DNA of 20,590 nucleotides from Cytophagales bacterium (GCA_029940715.1 JAPYTU010000023.1:1-20590); one strand, 5' to 3'; shown: positions 1 to 8,622, numbered from the stretch's first letter. Program-made: numbers and translations. The notes: generated from the sequence alone by a model not told the origin.

Positions 1-64
1 ATATGCTTCAAATTGTATTTTTATTTCAATTTTAGTAGATTGTTCACTTCTCTAAAAAATAAAA

Positions 65-1066
65 ATGTTTATAGTAGAAAATTATACACTAGCCGTATTT
101 TTATGTATCATAACAATGCTCTGTTGGGGTTCTTGGGCTAATGCCCAAAAAATGGCTTCAAAATCTTGGTCATTCCCTTTATTTTATTGGGACTATTCTA
201 TAGGTGTTGTTCTTTTATCATTAATTTTTGGATTGACACTAGGAAGTAGTGGACTAGAAGGAAGAAGCTTTATTGATGATATGTTTCAAGGAAATTCTAC
301 TTCTTTTTTGTCGGCATTTCTTGGTGGTGTTGTTTTTAACATTGCAAATTTATTAATTGTTGCAGCTATAAGTATTGCTGGAATGGCTGTTGCCTTTCCT
401 ATAGGAATTGGTATTGCTCTTGTTTTGGGTGTTACAATTAATTATATGGCTACTCCAATAGGTGATCCCATTCTTCTTTTTGCTGGAGTATTTGTTGTAG
501 TAATAGCTATAATTATTGATGCTTTAGCTTATAATAGACTAACAAGTAATAATTATAAGTCTTCTTCAAAAGGAATTGTTATTTCAATAATTGGAGGTAT
601 TTTGATGGGGTTTTTCTATCGTTTTGTAGCGTATTCTATGTCAGCAGATTTTAAAAATCCAGAGGAAGGCCTATTTACTCCTTACACGGCTGTCTTTATA
701 TTTTCATTAGGAATTTTTCTTTCTAATTTTTTATGGAATACCTACTTTATGTATAAGCCAATTCAAGGAGAAAAAGTTTCTTATCTTGATTATTTTACTA
801 AAGGAACAACCAAATTACATTTAATCGGCATTTTTGGTGGTGTTATATGGTGTATAGGAATGTCTTTAAGTATGATAGCAAGTGAGGAGGCTGGTTATGC
901 AATTTCTTATGGTCTTGGTCAAGGGGCAACTATGGTAGCTGCTGCATGGGGAGTTTTTGTTTGGAAAGAATTTAAAGGCTCACCAAAAGGAACTGATAGA
1001 TTAATATATATGATGTTTTTATTTTTTATTGTTGGTCTATCACTTATTATTTTTTCTAGATTTTAA
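65..1066 (+). CDS. GRP/DMT-type sugar permease, about 10 TM
   Basis: Integral inner-membrane protein of 333 aa, hydrophobic throughout, with about ten membrane segments. The N-terminal CWGSWANAQK motif (residues 20-29) in the first helix, the glycine-rich helices and the length fit the glucose/ribose/rhamnose permease branch (GRP/RhaT-like) of the drug/metabolite transporter superfamily; such proteins are often auto-labelled multidrug DMT transporters. The role is probably proton-coupled uptake of a monosaccharide. The substrate cannot be read from sequence: fucose is suggested by the convergent fucosidase, ribose or a nucleoside by the ribokinase/nucleoside hydrolase genes further right. The ATG lies in an A-rich stretch without a clear Shine-Dalgarno, normal for Bacteroidota. 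The start is the first Met before helix 1. Family call fairly sure, substrate unknown. Confidence 0.8.
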   Translation: MFIVENYTLAVFLCIITMLCWGSWANAQKMASKSWSFPLFYWDYSIGVVLLSLIFGLTLGSSGLEGRSFIDDMFQGNSTSFLSAFLGGVVFNIANLLIVAAISIAGMAVAFPIGIGIALVLGVTINYMATPIGDPILLFAGVFVVVIAIIIDALAYNRLTSNNYKSSSKGIVISIIGGILMGFFYRFVAYSMSADFKNPEEGLFTPYTAVFIFSLGIFLSNFLWNTYFMYKPIQGEKVSYLDYFTKGTTKLHLIGIFGGVIWCIGMSLSMIASEEAGYAISYGLGQGATMVAAAWGVFVWKEFKGSPKGTDRLIYMMFLFFIVGLSLIIFSRF

Positions 1067-1131
1067 GTGAAATCTTTATAAAGTCGAAAATTATTATAAA
1101 ATAAAAAAAACCCTTTACAATTAGATATATG

Positions 1132-2613
1132 TTATTTATAATCGGGGGCTTTATATAATCCTAGCTCTGAGATAATAGGAGAACTTTTAGAATCTAATAT
1201 GGAAAACCTGATTGCATCAATTTCACATGTTTTAAATCTGATTAATCTTTTATTTCCAATAGTAGAGCCTTCTTTGATGGTCTCCCATTTTTGATTGGAT
1301 TTTATTTCAAAGCGAAAACTTTTTATTCTTTGTCCTAAAGGAATAAACTCAGAAATTTTGAAAACGTTAGCCAAAACAGGTTTTTTAAATGAAAGTTTCA
1401 AAGTAGCTTTAATAATCCCATCATTAGTAGTCCAAAAGGTTTCTTCATCACCATCATTCACGTTTTCTATTGGGTATTTTTTCTTAGAAGAATCTACATT
1501 TATTGAACTTTTTATAGCAAGATTTTGAGAAAAGGTAGACTTTAAAAAATTAGATAGTTTTTTTAATTGTAGAGCGTCATTTTCATGAATTAATCCACGG
1601 AAGTCTACTGGAATATTCAATAAAAGAGCACTATTTAAACCTACAGAATTAAAATAAATATCTATTAATTTTTCAAGAGATTTAACTTGATCATCTTGTT
1701 CAGGATGATAATACCAACCGGGTCGAATGGAAACATCTGTTTCAGTTGGAATCCAATGGGTACCCTCTTCTTGTCCAGATGAGAAACGTTGAAAATCAGG
1801 CATTCCTGCATAAACACTATCTCTATATAAATTAGACCAAGTTGTTTCATTTGCATATCCTTTTTCATTACCTACCCACCTAATATCAGGACCAGCATCA
1901 CTAAAGATTACAGCATTAGGTTGTAATTGACGTATTATTTTATAAGTATTGGTCCAATCGTAATAGGTTTTTTTATCTACATGTCTGATTTCATTAGCTC
2001 CACCATAGTAACCATCTCCTCCGTTAGCTCCATCAAACCATACTTCAAAGATTTCCCCATAATTTGATAATAATTCTTTCAATTGACCTCTGAAATAATT
2101 TATGTATTCTGGTTTCCCGTAAGCATCATGATTACGGTCCCATGGGGAAAGATATATTCCTAATTTTAAATCATATTTTTTACAAGACAGAGAAAGTTCA
2201 TTAATTAAATCTCCCTTTCCTTCTCTCCACGGACTATTTTTTATGGAATGTTCTGTGAAGATACTTGGCCATAAGCAGAAACCATCGTGATGTTTGGCAG
2301 TTAATATAATACCTTTCATTCCGGCTTCTTTAATAATTCTTGCCCACTGGTCTGTATCTAACTCAATAGGATTAAAAGTTGCAGGAGATTCATCACCATA
2401 GCCCCATTCTTTATTGGTAAAGGTGTTCATATTAAAATGGATAAAAGCATAATATTCCATCTGTTGCCAATTTATTTGACGTTTTGCAGGAATTGGATTT
2501 ATGGGTGTTATTATTTCATTTTTAAACAAACAAGACTTAAATAAATTAGAGATTAGAATTAGAAAAAAAAGGTGAAATACCCATTTAATGAAATTGAAAT
2601 ATTTTAAATTCAT
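1132..2613 (-). CDS. Alpha-L-fucosidase (GH29), lipoprotein
   Basis: Secreted glycoside hydrolase of 493 aa that would remove alpha-linked L-fucose from glycans. The N-terminus has a long hydrophobic signal ending in LFKSC, with Cys28 as probable lipidation site (the lipobox is loose, as is common in Bacteroidota). The GH29 catalytic barrel covers about residues 45-360, with the HHDGFCLW segment (109-115) and WFDGANGG (192-199), where Asp194 is the expected nucleophile. Residues about 365-490 look like an F5/8-type (galactose-binding-like) beta-sandwich, a layout typical of GH29 enzymes. The start codon is supported by an independent copy of the same 5' end at 12590-12627. The gene is divergent from the iorA-like gene, with only 48 bp between starts. 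Confidence 0.9.
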   Translation of the reverse strand: MNLKYFNFIKWVFHLFFLILISNLFKSCLFKNEIITPINPIPAKRQINWQQMEYYAFIHFNMNTFTNKEWGYGDESPATFNPIELDTDQWARIIKEAGMKGIILTAKHHDGFCLWPSIFTEHSIKNSPWREGKGDLINELSLSCKKYDLKLGIYLSPWDRNHDAYGKPEYINYFRGQLKELLSNYGEIFEVWFDGANGGDGYYGGANEIRHVDKKTYYDWTNTYKIIRQLQPNAVIFSDAGPDIRWVGNEKGYANETTWSNLYRDSVYAGMPDFQRFSSGQEEGTHWIPTETDVSIRPGWYYHPEQDDQVKSLEKLIDIYFNSVGLNSALLLNIPVDFRGLIHENDALQLKKLSNFLKSTFSQNLAIKSSINVDSSKKKYPIENVNDGDEETFWTTNDGIIKATLKLSFKKPVLANVFKISEFIPLGQRIKSFRFEIKSNQKWETIKEGSTIGNKRLIRFKTCEIDAIRFSILDSKSSPIISELGLYKAPDYK

Positions 2614-2619
2614 TTTTTA
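2582..2619 (-). repeat. 38-bp direct repeat, left copy (fucosidase 5' end)
   Basis: This stretch covers nine bases ending in the fucosidase start codon plus the next codons (M N L K Y F N F I K). It matches 12590-12627 in the same orientation at 34 of 38 positions (differences at 2584, 2590, 2596 and 2610). Two differences are synonymous TTC/TTT third positions and two change an amino acid (N/H, K/N). Similarity stops sharply beyond both ends. The two copies sit just outside the first and last genes of the molybdenum block. Confidence 0.75.
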
Positions 2620-2661
2620 GATGTTATAAAAAAAATATTTTATTAAATTTAATTAAATAAA

Positions 2662-3117
2662 ATGGCAAATTTTAAACTTAATGTTAATGGGAAAACTCAT
2701 AATATTGATGTGGATCCATCTACACCAATACTTTGGGTACTTCGTGATCATTTAAATCTTGTTGGAACAAAATTTGGTTGTGGTATTGCTCAATGTGGAG
2801 CATGTTCAATTCATTTAAACAGTATGGCAGTAAGATCTTGTCAATTACCTGTTGCGAGTGTAGGGAATGGAAATATAACTACTATAGAAGGTTTGTCTGA
2901 AAATGGGGATCATCCAGTTCAAAAAGCTTGGATAGAGAATGATGTACCTCAATGCGGATATTGTCAATCAGGACAGATTATGCAGGCTGCGTCTTTGTTG
3001 AATTCTAATCCTAATCCTACAGATGAAGAAATTGAATCTGCAATGGATGGAAATTTATGTAGATGTGGTACATACATAAGAATTAAAAAAGCGATTAAAA
3101 GAGCAGTAAAATCTTAA
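2662..3117 (+). CDS. iorA: [2Fe-2S] subunit of xanthine-dehydrogenase-family hydroxylase (IorA-like)
   Basis: Small electron-transfer subunit, 151 aa, the standard length for IorA/CoxS-type proteins. An N-terminal plant-type ferredoxin domain has cluster ligands Cys40, Cys45, Cys48 and Cys60 (CGIAQCGAC plus a later Cys). The C-terminal four-helix domain has Cys98, Cys101, Cys133 and Cys135 (QCGYCQSGQ and LCRCGTY) for the second [2Fe-2S] centre. It passes electrons from the Mo centre of the next gene's product. It has no signal of its own, so if the enzyme is exported it must travel folded with the Tat-signal large subunit. First gene of a nine-gene + strand run; the gap to the large subunit gene is 14 nt. 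No FAD subunit accompanies it, as in isoquinoline 1-oxidoreductase. Confidence 0.93.
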   Translation: MANFKLNVNGKTHNIDVDPSTPILWVLRDHLNLVGTKFGCGIAQCGACSIHLNSMAVRSCQLPVASVGNGNITTIEGLSENGDHPVQKAWIENDVPQCGYCQSGQIMQAASLLNSNPNPTDEEIESAMDGNLCRCGTYIRIKKAIKRAVKS

Positions 3118-3131
3118 TATAAATAGTTATT

Positions 3132-5363
3132 ATGACAAAACAGAAGACATATATGGGGAGAAGGTCATTTATTAAAACCAGTGTCTTATCTGGTGGTGGA
3201 ATGATGGTAGCGTTTAGTTGGTTGGCTTCATGTAATTTAACTACAGATCAAATAAAAACATTACCTAAAGAATGGTTTAAAATAAATGGATTTTTAAAAA
3301 TTGGAGAAAATGGATTAGTTACCATTATGTCACCTAATCCTGAGATTGGACAAAATATAAAGACATCTATGCCAATGCTAGTTGCGGAGGAGCTTGATGT
3401 TGATTGGAAAGATGTTATTGTTGAACAGGCACCTTTAAATACAGATATTTTTCAAAGACAAATAGCTGGAGGAAGTAATTCTATAAGTAGTTCGTGGATG
3501 CCTCTTCGTATGGCAGGAGCAACTGCTAGATTTATGTTGATTGTTGCTGCCGCTAAGAAATGGGGAATTTCTGCTGATGAAATTACAACAAAATCGGGTG
3601 AGTTATATCACAAAGCTTCTGATAGAAAAATAGGGTATGGTGATGTTGCCTCTTCAGCAGCTCAACTAAAAGTTCCTAAAGAAGTGTCTTTAAAAGACAT
3701 CTCAGGTTTTACTATTATAGGTACATCTAGAAAAAATGTTGACGGAAAAAAAATTGTTACTGGACAACCATTGTTTGGTATTGATTATAAAGAAGAAGGT
3801 ATGTTGATAGCAATGCTTATACATCCACCTGCCTTTGGAATGAAATTAAAATCATTTGATGCTTCTTCTACAAAAAAAATGCCTGGTATAGTAGATGTAT
3901 TTGAGTTTAATAATTATAAAGAAAATCAATCTAAAGGATCTTTTGATTTAAGTGCTCATACTACGCAAATTGCTGTTGTAGGTAATTCTACCTGGGAAGT
4001 TATTCAAGCGAAAAAAGCTGTTAAGGTAGAATGGGAAGAATCTGGAGAGGTAACACATGAAATTAGAGGATGGGGAGGAGGAAAAAGAATATTTCCTTCA
4101 AAACTCGAAAGTACTCAAGATCATTTAAAACAAATGGAAGAAATGAGTCTAAAAAAACAAAAAGTAGTTAGAAAAGATGGTGATCCTAAAAGAGCTTTTA
4201 AAAATGCAGATAGAATACTCGAAAGAACATATACTTGCCCATTTCTAGCTCATAATACCATGGAGCCAATGAATTTTTTTGCTGATGTTACTGAAAATTT
4301 TGCTCGTTTGGTAGGTCCTATTCAAACTCCTGAATTTATGGAGGCAGCTATTGCGGATAGATTTAATCTTTCAAAAGAAAATGTAGATATTATGATGACT
4401 CGAATGGGTGGAGGATTTGGTCGTCGCTTATATGGGCACTTTATGTTAGAAACAGCTGTAATTTCTAAAAAAGTAAAATCTCCCATTAAATTAATATATA
4501 CAAGAGAAGATGATATGACTTCGGGAACTTATAGACCTTCCTATCATGTTCGCTATAGGGCTGCAGTAGATAAAAATAATAATGTAACCGCTTTTCATGT
4601 ACGAGCAGGAGGTGTTCCAGAAAGTCCCTTGTATGCAAATCGTTTTCCAGCTGGTGCTATAGAAAATTATCTTGCAGAATCATGGACTATAAAATCAAAT
4701 ATTACAACTGGTGCTTTTAGAGCTCCTAGATCTAACTTTATAGCTAGCGCTGAACAATCTTTTTTAGATGAATTATCTGAATTTATAGATAAGGATCCTA
4801 TGGACTTTAGACTTGAATTATTTGAAAAGGCTATAAATAATCCTATAGGTAAGCAAAATGATTATGATGCTAGTCGTTATGCAGGAGTATTAAAACTTGT
4901 TAAAGAAAAGTCAGGTTGGGATACAGATAAACCAGGTGTTTCAAGAGGATTAGCTGCTTATTTTTGTCATAAATCCTATGTTGCCAATGTTGTTGATATA
5001 GTTAATAAAGATGGTAAGCAAGTGATAGATAAAGTTTATTGTGCAGTAGATTGTGGTATAGTAGTTAACCCTGATTCTGCAAAAAATCTAATAGAAGGTG
5101 GAACTGTTGATGGAATTGGACACTCGATGTATAGTCAAATAACATTTAAGGATGGGACTCCAGAGCAAGATAATTTTAATGGTTATAGACTAATAAGACA
5201 TAGTGAGTCTCCAAAAAATATTGAAATTTATTTTGTAGAAAACAGCATAGATCCCACTGGTCTTGGAGAACCCCCATTTCCTCCGGTAATGGGAGCTTTA
5301 GCAAATGCATTGTATAAAGCATCTGGAAAAAGACATTATAATCAACCATTTAGTGTGAGTTAA
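3132..5363 (+). CDS. iorB: Mo-pterin large subunit of exported hydroxylase (IorB-like)
   Basis: Catalytic subunit of 743 aa, a normal length for the isoquinoline 1-oxidoreductase/aldehyde dehydrogenase branch of the xanthine oxidase family. Residues 10-16 (RRSFIKT) form a twin-arginine motif, followed by a hydrophobic stretch and LASC with Cys34 as possible lipidation site, so it is probably a Tat-exported lipoprotein. Visible family motifs are AHNTMEPMN (373-381), GGGFGRR (426-432, Mo-pterin binding), TGAFRAPRSN (526-535) and GLGEPP (710-715), where Glu713 matches the catalytic base. Relatives hydroxylate N-heterocycles or oxidise aldehydes; the substrate here is not readable. The relatives use the cytosine-dinucleotide cofactor, which fits mocA and xdhC nearby. 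No cytochrome gene that would take its electrons is next to it. An internal Met at residue 8 would also leave the RR motif intact. Confidence 0.92.
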   Translation: MTKQKTYMGRRSFIKTSVLSGGGMMVAFSWLASCNLTTDQIKTLPKEWFKINGFLKIGENGLVTIMSPNPEIGQNIKTSMPMLVAEELDVDWKDVIVEQAPLNTDIFQRQIAGGSNSISSSWMPLRMAGATARFMLIVAAAKKWGISADEITTKSGELYHKASDRKIGYGDVASSAAQLKVPKEVSLKDISGFTIIGTSRKNVDGKKIVTGQPLFGIDYKEEGMLIAMLIHPPAFGMKLKSFDASSTKKMPGIVDVFEFNNYKENQSKGSFDLSAHTTQIAVVGNSTWEVIQAKKAVKVEWEESGEVTHEIRGWGGGKRIFPSKLESTQDHLKQMEEMSLKKQKVVRKDGDPKRAFKNADRILERTYTCPFLAHNTMEPMNFFADVTENFARLVGPIQTPEFMEAAIADRFNLSKENVDIMMTRMGGGFGRRLYGHFMLETAVISKKVKSPIKLIYTREDDMTSGTYRPSYHVRYRAAVDKNNNVTAFHVRAGGVPESPLYANRFPAGAIENYLAESWTIKSNITTGAFRAPRSNFIASAEQSFLDELSEFIDKDPMDFRLELFEKAINNPIGKQNDYDASRYAGVLKLVKEKSGWDTDKPGVSRGLAAYFCHKSYVANVVDIVNKDGKQVIDKVYCAVDCGIVVNPDSAKNLIEGGTVDGIGHSMYSQITFKDGTPEQDNFNGYRLIRHSESPKNIEIYFVENSIDPTGLGEPPFPPVMGALANALYKASGKRHYNQPFSVS

Positions 5364-5405
5364 TTAAACTTGATTTATACCAATGAATTTTCTTTATTAT
5401 ATTAA

Positions 5406-6581
5406 ATGATAAGTGTAGAAGAAGCTTTAAATATAATAGATACTCAAGTTGTAAAATTACCGAAAGTTGAAATAATAGATGTTTCTAGAGGATTAGGTAG
5501 AGTTTTGGCAGAAACTATTATTTCACCAATTTCTCTTCCAAGTTTTAGACAATCATCTATGGATGGGTATGCCCTAAATATTTCTGATTCTTTTGAATAT
5601 AAATTAGTTGGGGAATCGAAGGCAGGAGATCAGTGTTTTATTAGTTTAAATCCTGGTGAGGCAGTAAGGATTTTTACAGGAGCTCATGTTCCAGATAGTG
5701 CTCAAACCATTGTTATTCAAGAAAATGTTCATGTAAATGAAAACAGCATTATTATAGAAAGTATTCCAGAAGAAGGATCTTTTATACGAAAAGTTGGTGA
5801 AGAGGTAACAAAAGGAGATTCTACCTTAGAGAAAGGATTTCTTTTAAATGAAGCGTCATTGGGATTTATTATTAGTTTAGGTCTTCAAAAAATAAAAGTT
5901 TATTCTTCTCTTAAAGTTTCTATACTTATTACTGGGAATGAGTTGATTCCAATTGGAGAAAAAATTGAGACCGGTAAAATTTATGAAAGCAATAGTATTG
6001 TATTACAATCAGCACTTTATAAAAAAGGGATTAAAGATATGAGGGTTTTTGTAGTCAAAGACAGATTAAAAGATACAATTCAAAGTATAAAAGAGGCACT
6101 TGATATTTCTAATTTAGTATTAATTTCTGGTGGTATTTCAGTTGGAGATTATGATTTTGTAAAAGTTGCACTAAATGAAATAGGTGTAAAAAAAATATTT
6201 TATAAGGTTAAACAAAGACCTGGAAAGCCTTTATTTTTTGGAGGAATAGAAAATAAATTTGTTTTTGCATTACCAGGAAATCCAGCATCTACCTTGAATT
6301 GTTTTTATGTATATGTTTATCCATTTCTTAGCAAATTGATGGGAGATGCTAATAATAGTTTGCATAGATTAAAAGTGCCTTTAAAAAATTCATTTTTTAA
6401 AGTAGAGGGACGAGCTGTATTCTTAAAAGCGATTTATAAAGACTATGAAGTTATTATTTTAGAACATCAAAAATCATCGAAAATGATAAGTTTTGCTCAA
6501 TCTAATTGTTTAGTATACTTTAATGAAGGTGATGTTAATTTAGAAAAGGGTGATTTAGTTGATGTATTATTATTAAGGTAA
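5406..6581 (+). CDS. moeA: Molybdopterin molybdenumtransferase MoeA
   Basis: Cytoplasmic enzyme of 391 aa that inserts molybdate into adenylylated molybdopterin. Motifs in order: PSFRQSSMDGYAL (45-57), TGAHVPDSA (91-99), TGNEL (176-180), SGGISVGDYD (241-250), KQRPGKP (269-275) and PGNPAS (290-295). The domain order (N-terminal domains I/II, the MoaB/Mog-like domain III at about 170-310, C-terminal beta domain IV) and length are standard for MoeA. The gene starts 42 nt after the hydroxylase stop and ends 5 nt before the transporter gene, so it probably belongs to the same transcript. The partner adenylylating activity is supplied by the Mog half of the moaCB product downstream. Confidence 0.96.
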   Translation: MISVEEALNIIDTQVVKLPKVEIIDVSRGLGRVLAETIISPISLPSFRQSSMDGYALNISDSFEYKLVGESKAGDQCFISLNPGEAVRIFTGAHVPDSAQTIVIQENVHVNENSIIIESIPEEGSFIRKVGEEVTKGDSTLEKGFLLNEASLGFIISLGLQKIKVYSSLKVSILITGNELIPIGEKIETGKIYESNSIVLQSALYKKGIKDMRVFVVKDRLKDTIQSIKEALDISNLVLISGGISVGDYDFVKVALNEIGVKKIFYKVKQRPGKPLFFGGIENKFVFALPGNPASTLNCFYVYVYPFLSKLMGDANNSLHRLKVPLKNSFFKVEGRAVFLKAIYKDYEVIILEHQKSSKMISFAQSNCLVYFNEGDVNLEKGDLVDVLLLR

Positions 6582-6586
6582 TAACA

Positions 6587-7324
6587 ATGATAGAATCAAC
6601 ATCTTTAATTCTATTTTTAATTATACTACCTGTAGTATCTTTTTTATATTCTAGTGTTGGACACGGTGGAGCTAGTGGTTATTTAGCTCTTATGGTTCTT
6701 TTTTCATTTCCAAGTGAGATAATGAAATCTACAGCTTTATTATTAAATCTCTTTGTTTCTGGAATAGCATTTTATCAATACTATAAAGCTGGTCATTTTA
6801 ATAAAAAATTATTTATCTATTTTGCTATAGGGTCTATCCCTTCTGCATTTTTTGGAGGTAAAATGGATATTAATCCTGACTTATATAGACAGATTTTAGG
6901 TGTTCTTCTAATATTTGCGATTGTTAGAATGTTATGGAAAAAAAATCAGATAAAAAGAACATCTAATCCACATTTAATTATTGCAATATTATTTGGAATT
7001 ACAATTGGTTTTTTTTCTGGCTTAATTGGTATTGGTGGTGGAATTATATTAACGCCATTAATTTTATTATTTAGATGGGGAACGATGAAAGAAGCAGCTG
7101 CAGTTTCAGCTTTATTTATTTGGGTTAATTCTGCTTCAGCATTATTTGGACAATTTAATTTAGGAATTAATTTATATTCAGATTCGATGACGATGGTATT
7201 ATTAGCTTTTTTTGGTGGATTAATTGGAAGTTATTACGGAAGTAAAAAATGGAAAAGCAATGTACTAGAATATTTATTGGTTGTAGTTTTAACTATTGCA
7301 TCGATTAAATTACTTTTACTTTAA
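6587..7324 (+). CDS. TSUP (TauE/SafE) family transporter inside the Moco operon
   Basis: Membrane protein of 245 aa with about eight helices arranged as two similar halves, as in the TSUP family. The half-signature motifs are SVGHGGASGYLAL (23-35) and GLIGIGGGIILTP (145-157). Characterised family members move sulfite, sulfoacetate or other sulfur-containing anions. Here the gene lies between moeA (5 nt gap) and moaD (stop and start codons abut, TAAATG), so it is almost certainly co-expressed with cofactor synthesis. No ModABC or ModE gene is visible. Inference: it may import molybdate, a structural analogue of sulfate, or handle the sulfur species used to charge MoaD. The family call is secure; substrate and direction are open. 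Confidence 0.88.
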   Translation: MIESTSLILFLIILPVVSFLYSSVGHGGASGYLALMVLFSFPSEIMKSTALLLNLFVSGIAFYQYYKAGHFNKKLFIYFAIGSIPSAFFGGKMDINPDLYRQILGVLLIFAIVRMLWKKNQIKRTSNPHLIIAILFGITIGFFSGLIGIGGGIILTPLILLFRWGTMKEAAAVSALFIWVNSASALFGQFNLGINLYSDSMTMVLLAFFGGLIGSYYGSKKWKSNVLEYLLVVVLTIASIKLLLL

Positions 7325-7558
7325 ATGGAATATACTGTAAGATATTATGGACAAATTGCCGAGTTAGTTGATAGTAATGAAGAATTTATTTTTTCTCAAG
7401 CTGATACGATTCAAAGATTTATAAAGGATTTAATTCAGATACATCCTATTTTGAAAGGGAAGACTTTTCAAGTGGCTCAGAATAATCAAATTAAAAGGGA
7501 AGGTGCACTTATTCGTAAAGCTGTTATTGATTTACTTCCTCAATTTTCTGGTGGATAA
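7325..7558 (+). CDS. moaD: Molybdopterin synthase sulfur-carrier subunit MoaD
   Basis: A 77-aa ubiquitin-like protein that ends exactly in Gly-Gly (residues 76-77, PQFSGG then stop). That C-terminus is adenylylated and thiocarboxylated by the MoeB partner and delivers sulfur to cyclic pyranopterin in the MoaD-MoaE complex. Length and beta-grasp pattern are typical, although the body of the sequence is divergent. It starts directly at the TSUP stop codon and ends 2 nt before moeB, an arrangement favouring translational coupling. ThiS is the alternative small carrier, but the surrounding moeB, moaE and moaCB genes make MoaD the better call. Confidence 0.9.
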   Translation: MEYTVRYYGQIAELVDSNEEFIFSQADTIQRFIKDLIQIHPILKGKTFQVAQNNQIKREGALIRKAVIDLLPQFSGG

Positions 7559-7560
7559 AA

Positions 7561-8622
7561 ATGACACGCTATAAAAGACATATTGCACTTAATGAGATAG
7601 GAGCTAAAGGTCAATCCAAAATTAATAACACTAGTGTATTAGTTGTTGGAGTTGGAGGATTAGGGTCTCCAGTTATTGAATATTTATCCAGAGCAGGTGT
7701 GGGAGTTATTGGAATTATAGATTTTGATAATGTCGAATTATCTAATTTACAACGTCAAATTATCTTTTCAGAAGATGATTTAAATAAAAATAAAGCAATG
7801 TGTGCGCAAGAATATATTAAAAGAATTAATTCATCAATTAAGACAATAGCATATTCTGAAGCTTTGACCATTCAAAATGGAAGCAAAATAATACTACAAT
7901 ATGACATCATTGTTGATGGAACAGATGATGTTAAAATCCGATATTTATTAAATGATTTTTGTGTCTTATTAGATAAACCACTTGTCTATGCAGCACTTTA
8001 TAAATTTGAAGGTCAAATTTCAGTCTTTAACTATAACCAAGGACCTACCTATCGTTGTTTGTTTCCAATAATACCAAAGGAAGATGAATTGCCAAACTGT
8101 AGTCAAACTGGTGTTCTGGGAGTTGTACCTGGTATTTTAGGTATTTATCAAGCTAATGAGGTACTTAAAATAATTTTGGATATTGGGGACGTATTATCAG
8201 GAAAAGTATTAAGTATAAATTTGTTAAAGAATATTCACACAACATTTAGGTTTTCTAAAAATGAGATAGAAGTGAATAAATTGATAGAAAAAGGGTTTCC
8301 ATATTCAGATAGTATTTCTTTAATGAATTCAGAGTATAGAATTTCTCTTAATTCATTAACAATAGATGATAAATGTATTTTTGTTGATGTGAGGAACGAA
8401 GATGAAAAGCCTGTAATAACACATAAAAAAATTCACCATATACCTTTTGGAAAATTAAAAAATGAAATTTTAAATATTATCAGTGATAAAAAAATTATTT
8501 TTTTCTGTTCTTCTGGTAAAAGAAGTATTAAAGCAGCGAACTTCACAAATAAAAATTTTAATGTACAGTCTTTCAGTTTAAAAGAGGGAGTTTTAGCTTT
8601 AAATAAATGGATAAATGAATAA
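7561..8622 (+). CDS. moeB: MoeB-type adenylyltransferase fused to a rhodanese domain
   Basis: Two-domain protein of 353 aa that activates the MoaD C-terminus and probably also supplies the sulfur, as MOCS3/Uba4 does in eukaryotes. Residues 1-235 are an E1-like domain: GVGGLGSP (30-37), DFDNVELSNLQRQ (54-66), DGTDD (119-123) and NCSQTGVLG with Cys180. Residues about 258-353 are a rhodanese domain with VDVR (275-278), active loop CSSGKRS (Cys316) and the terminal KEGVLAL segment. Oddity: the two CxxC pairs that bind zinc in E. coli MoeB are broken. The first reads T163-Y-R-C166 and no cysteines occur at about 225-245. It overlaps moaE by 8 nt. Function is likely intact in Moco synthesis; use in thiamine or tRNA thiolation cannot be excluded. 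Confidence 0.92.
   Translation: MTRYKRHIALNEIGAKGQSKINNTSVLVVGVGGLGSPVIEYLSRAGVGVIGIIDFDNVELSNLQRQIIFSEDDLNKNKAMCAQEYIKRINSSIKTIAYSEALTIQNGSKIILQYDIIVDGTDDVKIRYLLNDFCVLLDKPLVYAALYKFEGQISVFNYNQGPTYRCLFPIIPKEDELPNCSQTGVLGVVPGILGIYQANEVLKIILDIGDVLSGKVLSINLLKNIHTTFRFSKNEIEVNKLIEKGFPYSDSISLMNSEYRISLNSLTIDDKCIFVDVRNEDEKPVITHKKIHHIPFGKLKNEILNIISDKKIIFFCSSGKRSIKAANFTNKNFNVQSFSLKEGVLALNKWINE

Noticed and set aside
1074..1083. Palindrome CTTTATAAAG between the permease and fucosidase stops
   Set aside because: Only 10 bp of A/T-rich symmetry without a GC stem; too weak to call a terminator.
1295..1528. Open frame on the + strand inside the fucosidase gene
   Set aside because: Antisense shadow of a well-supported GH29 gene with no family resemblance. 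The same applies to frames at 1665, 9251, 10133, 11832, 15623, 17300, 17457, 17774 and 20080.
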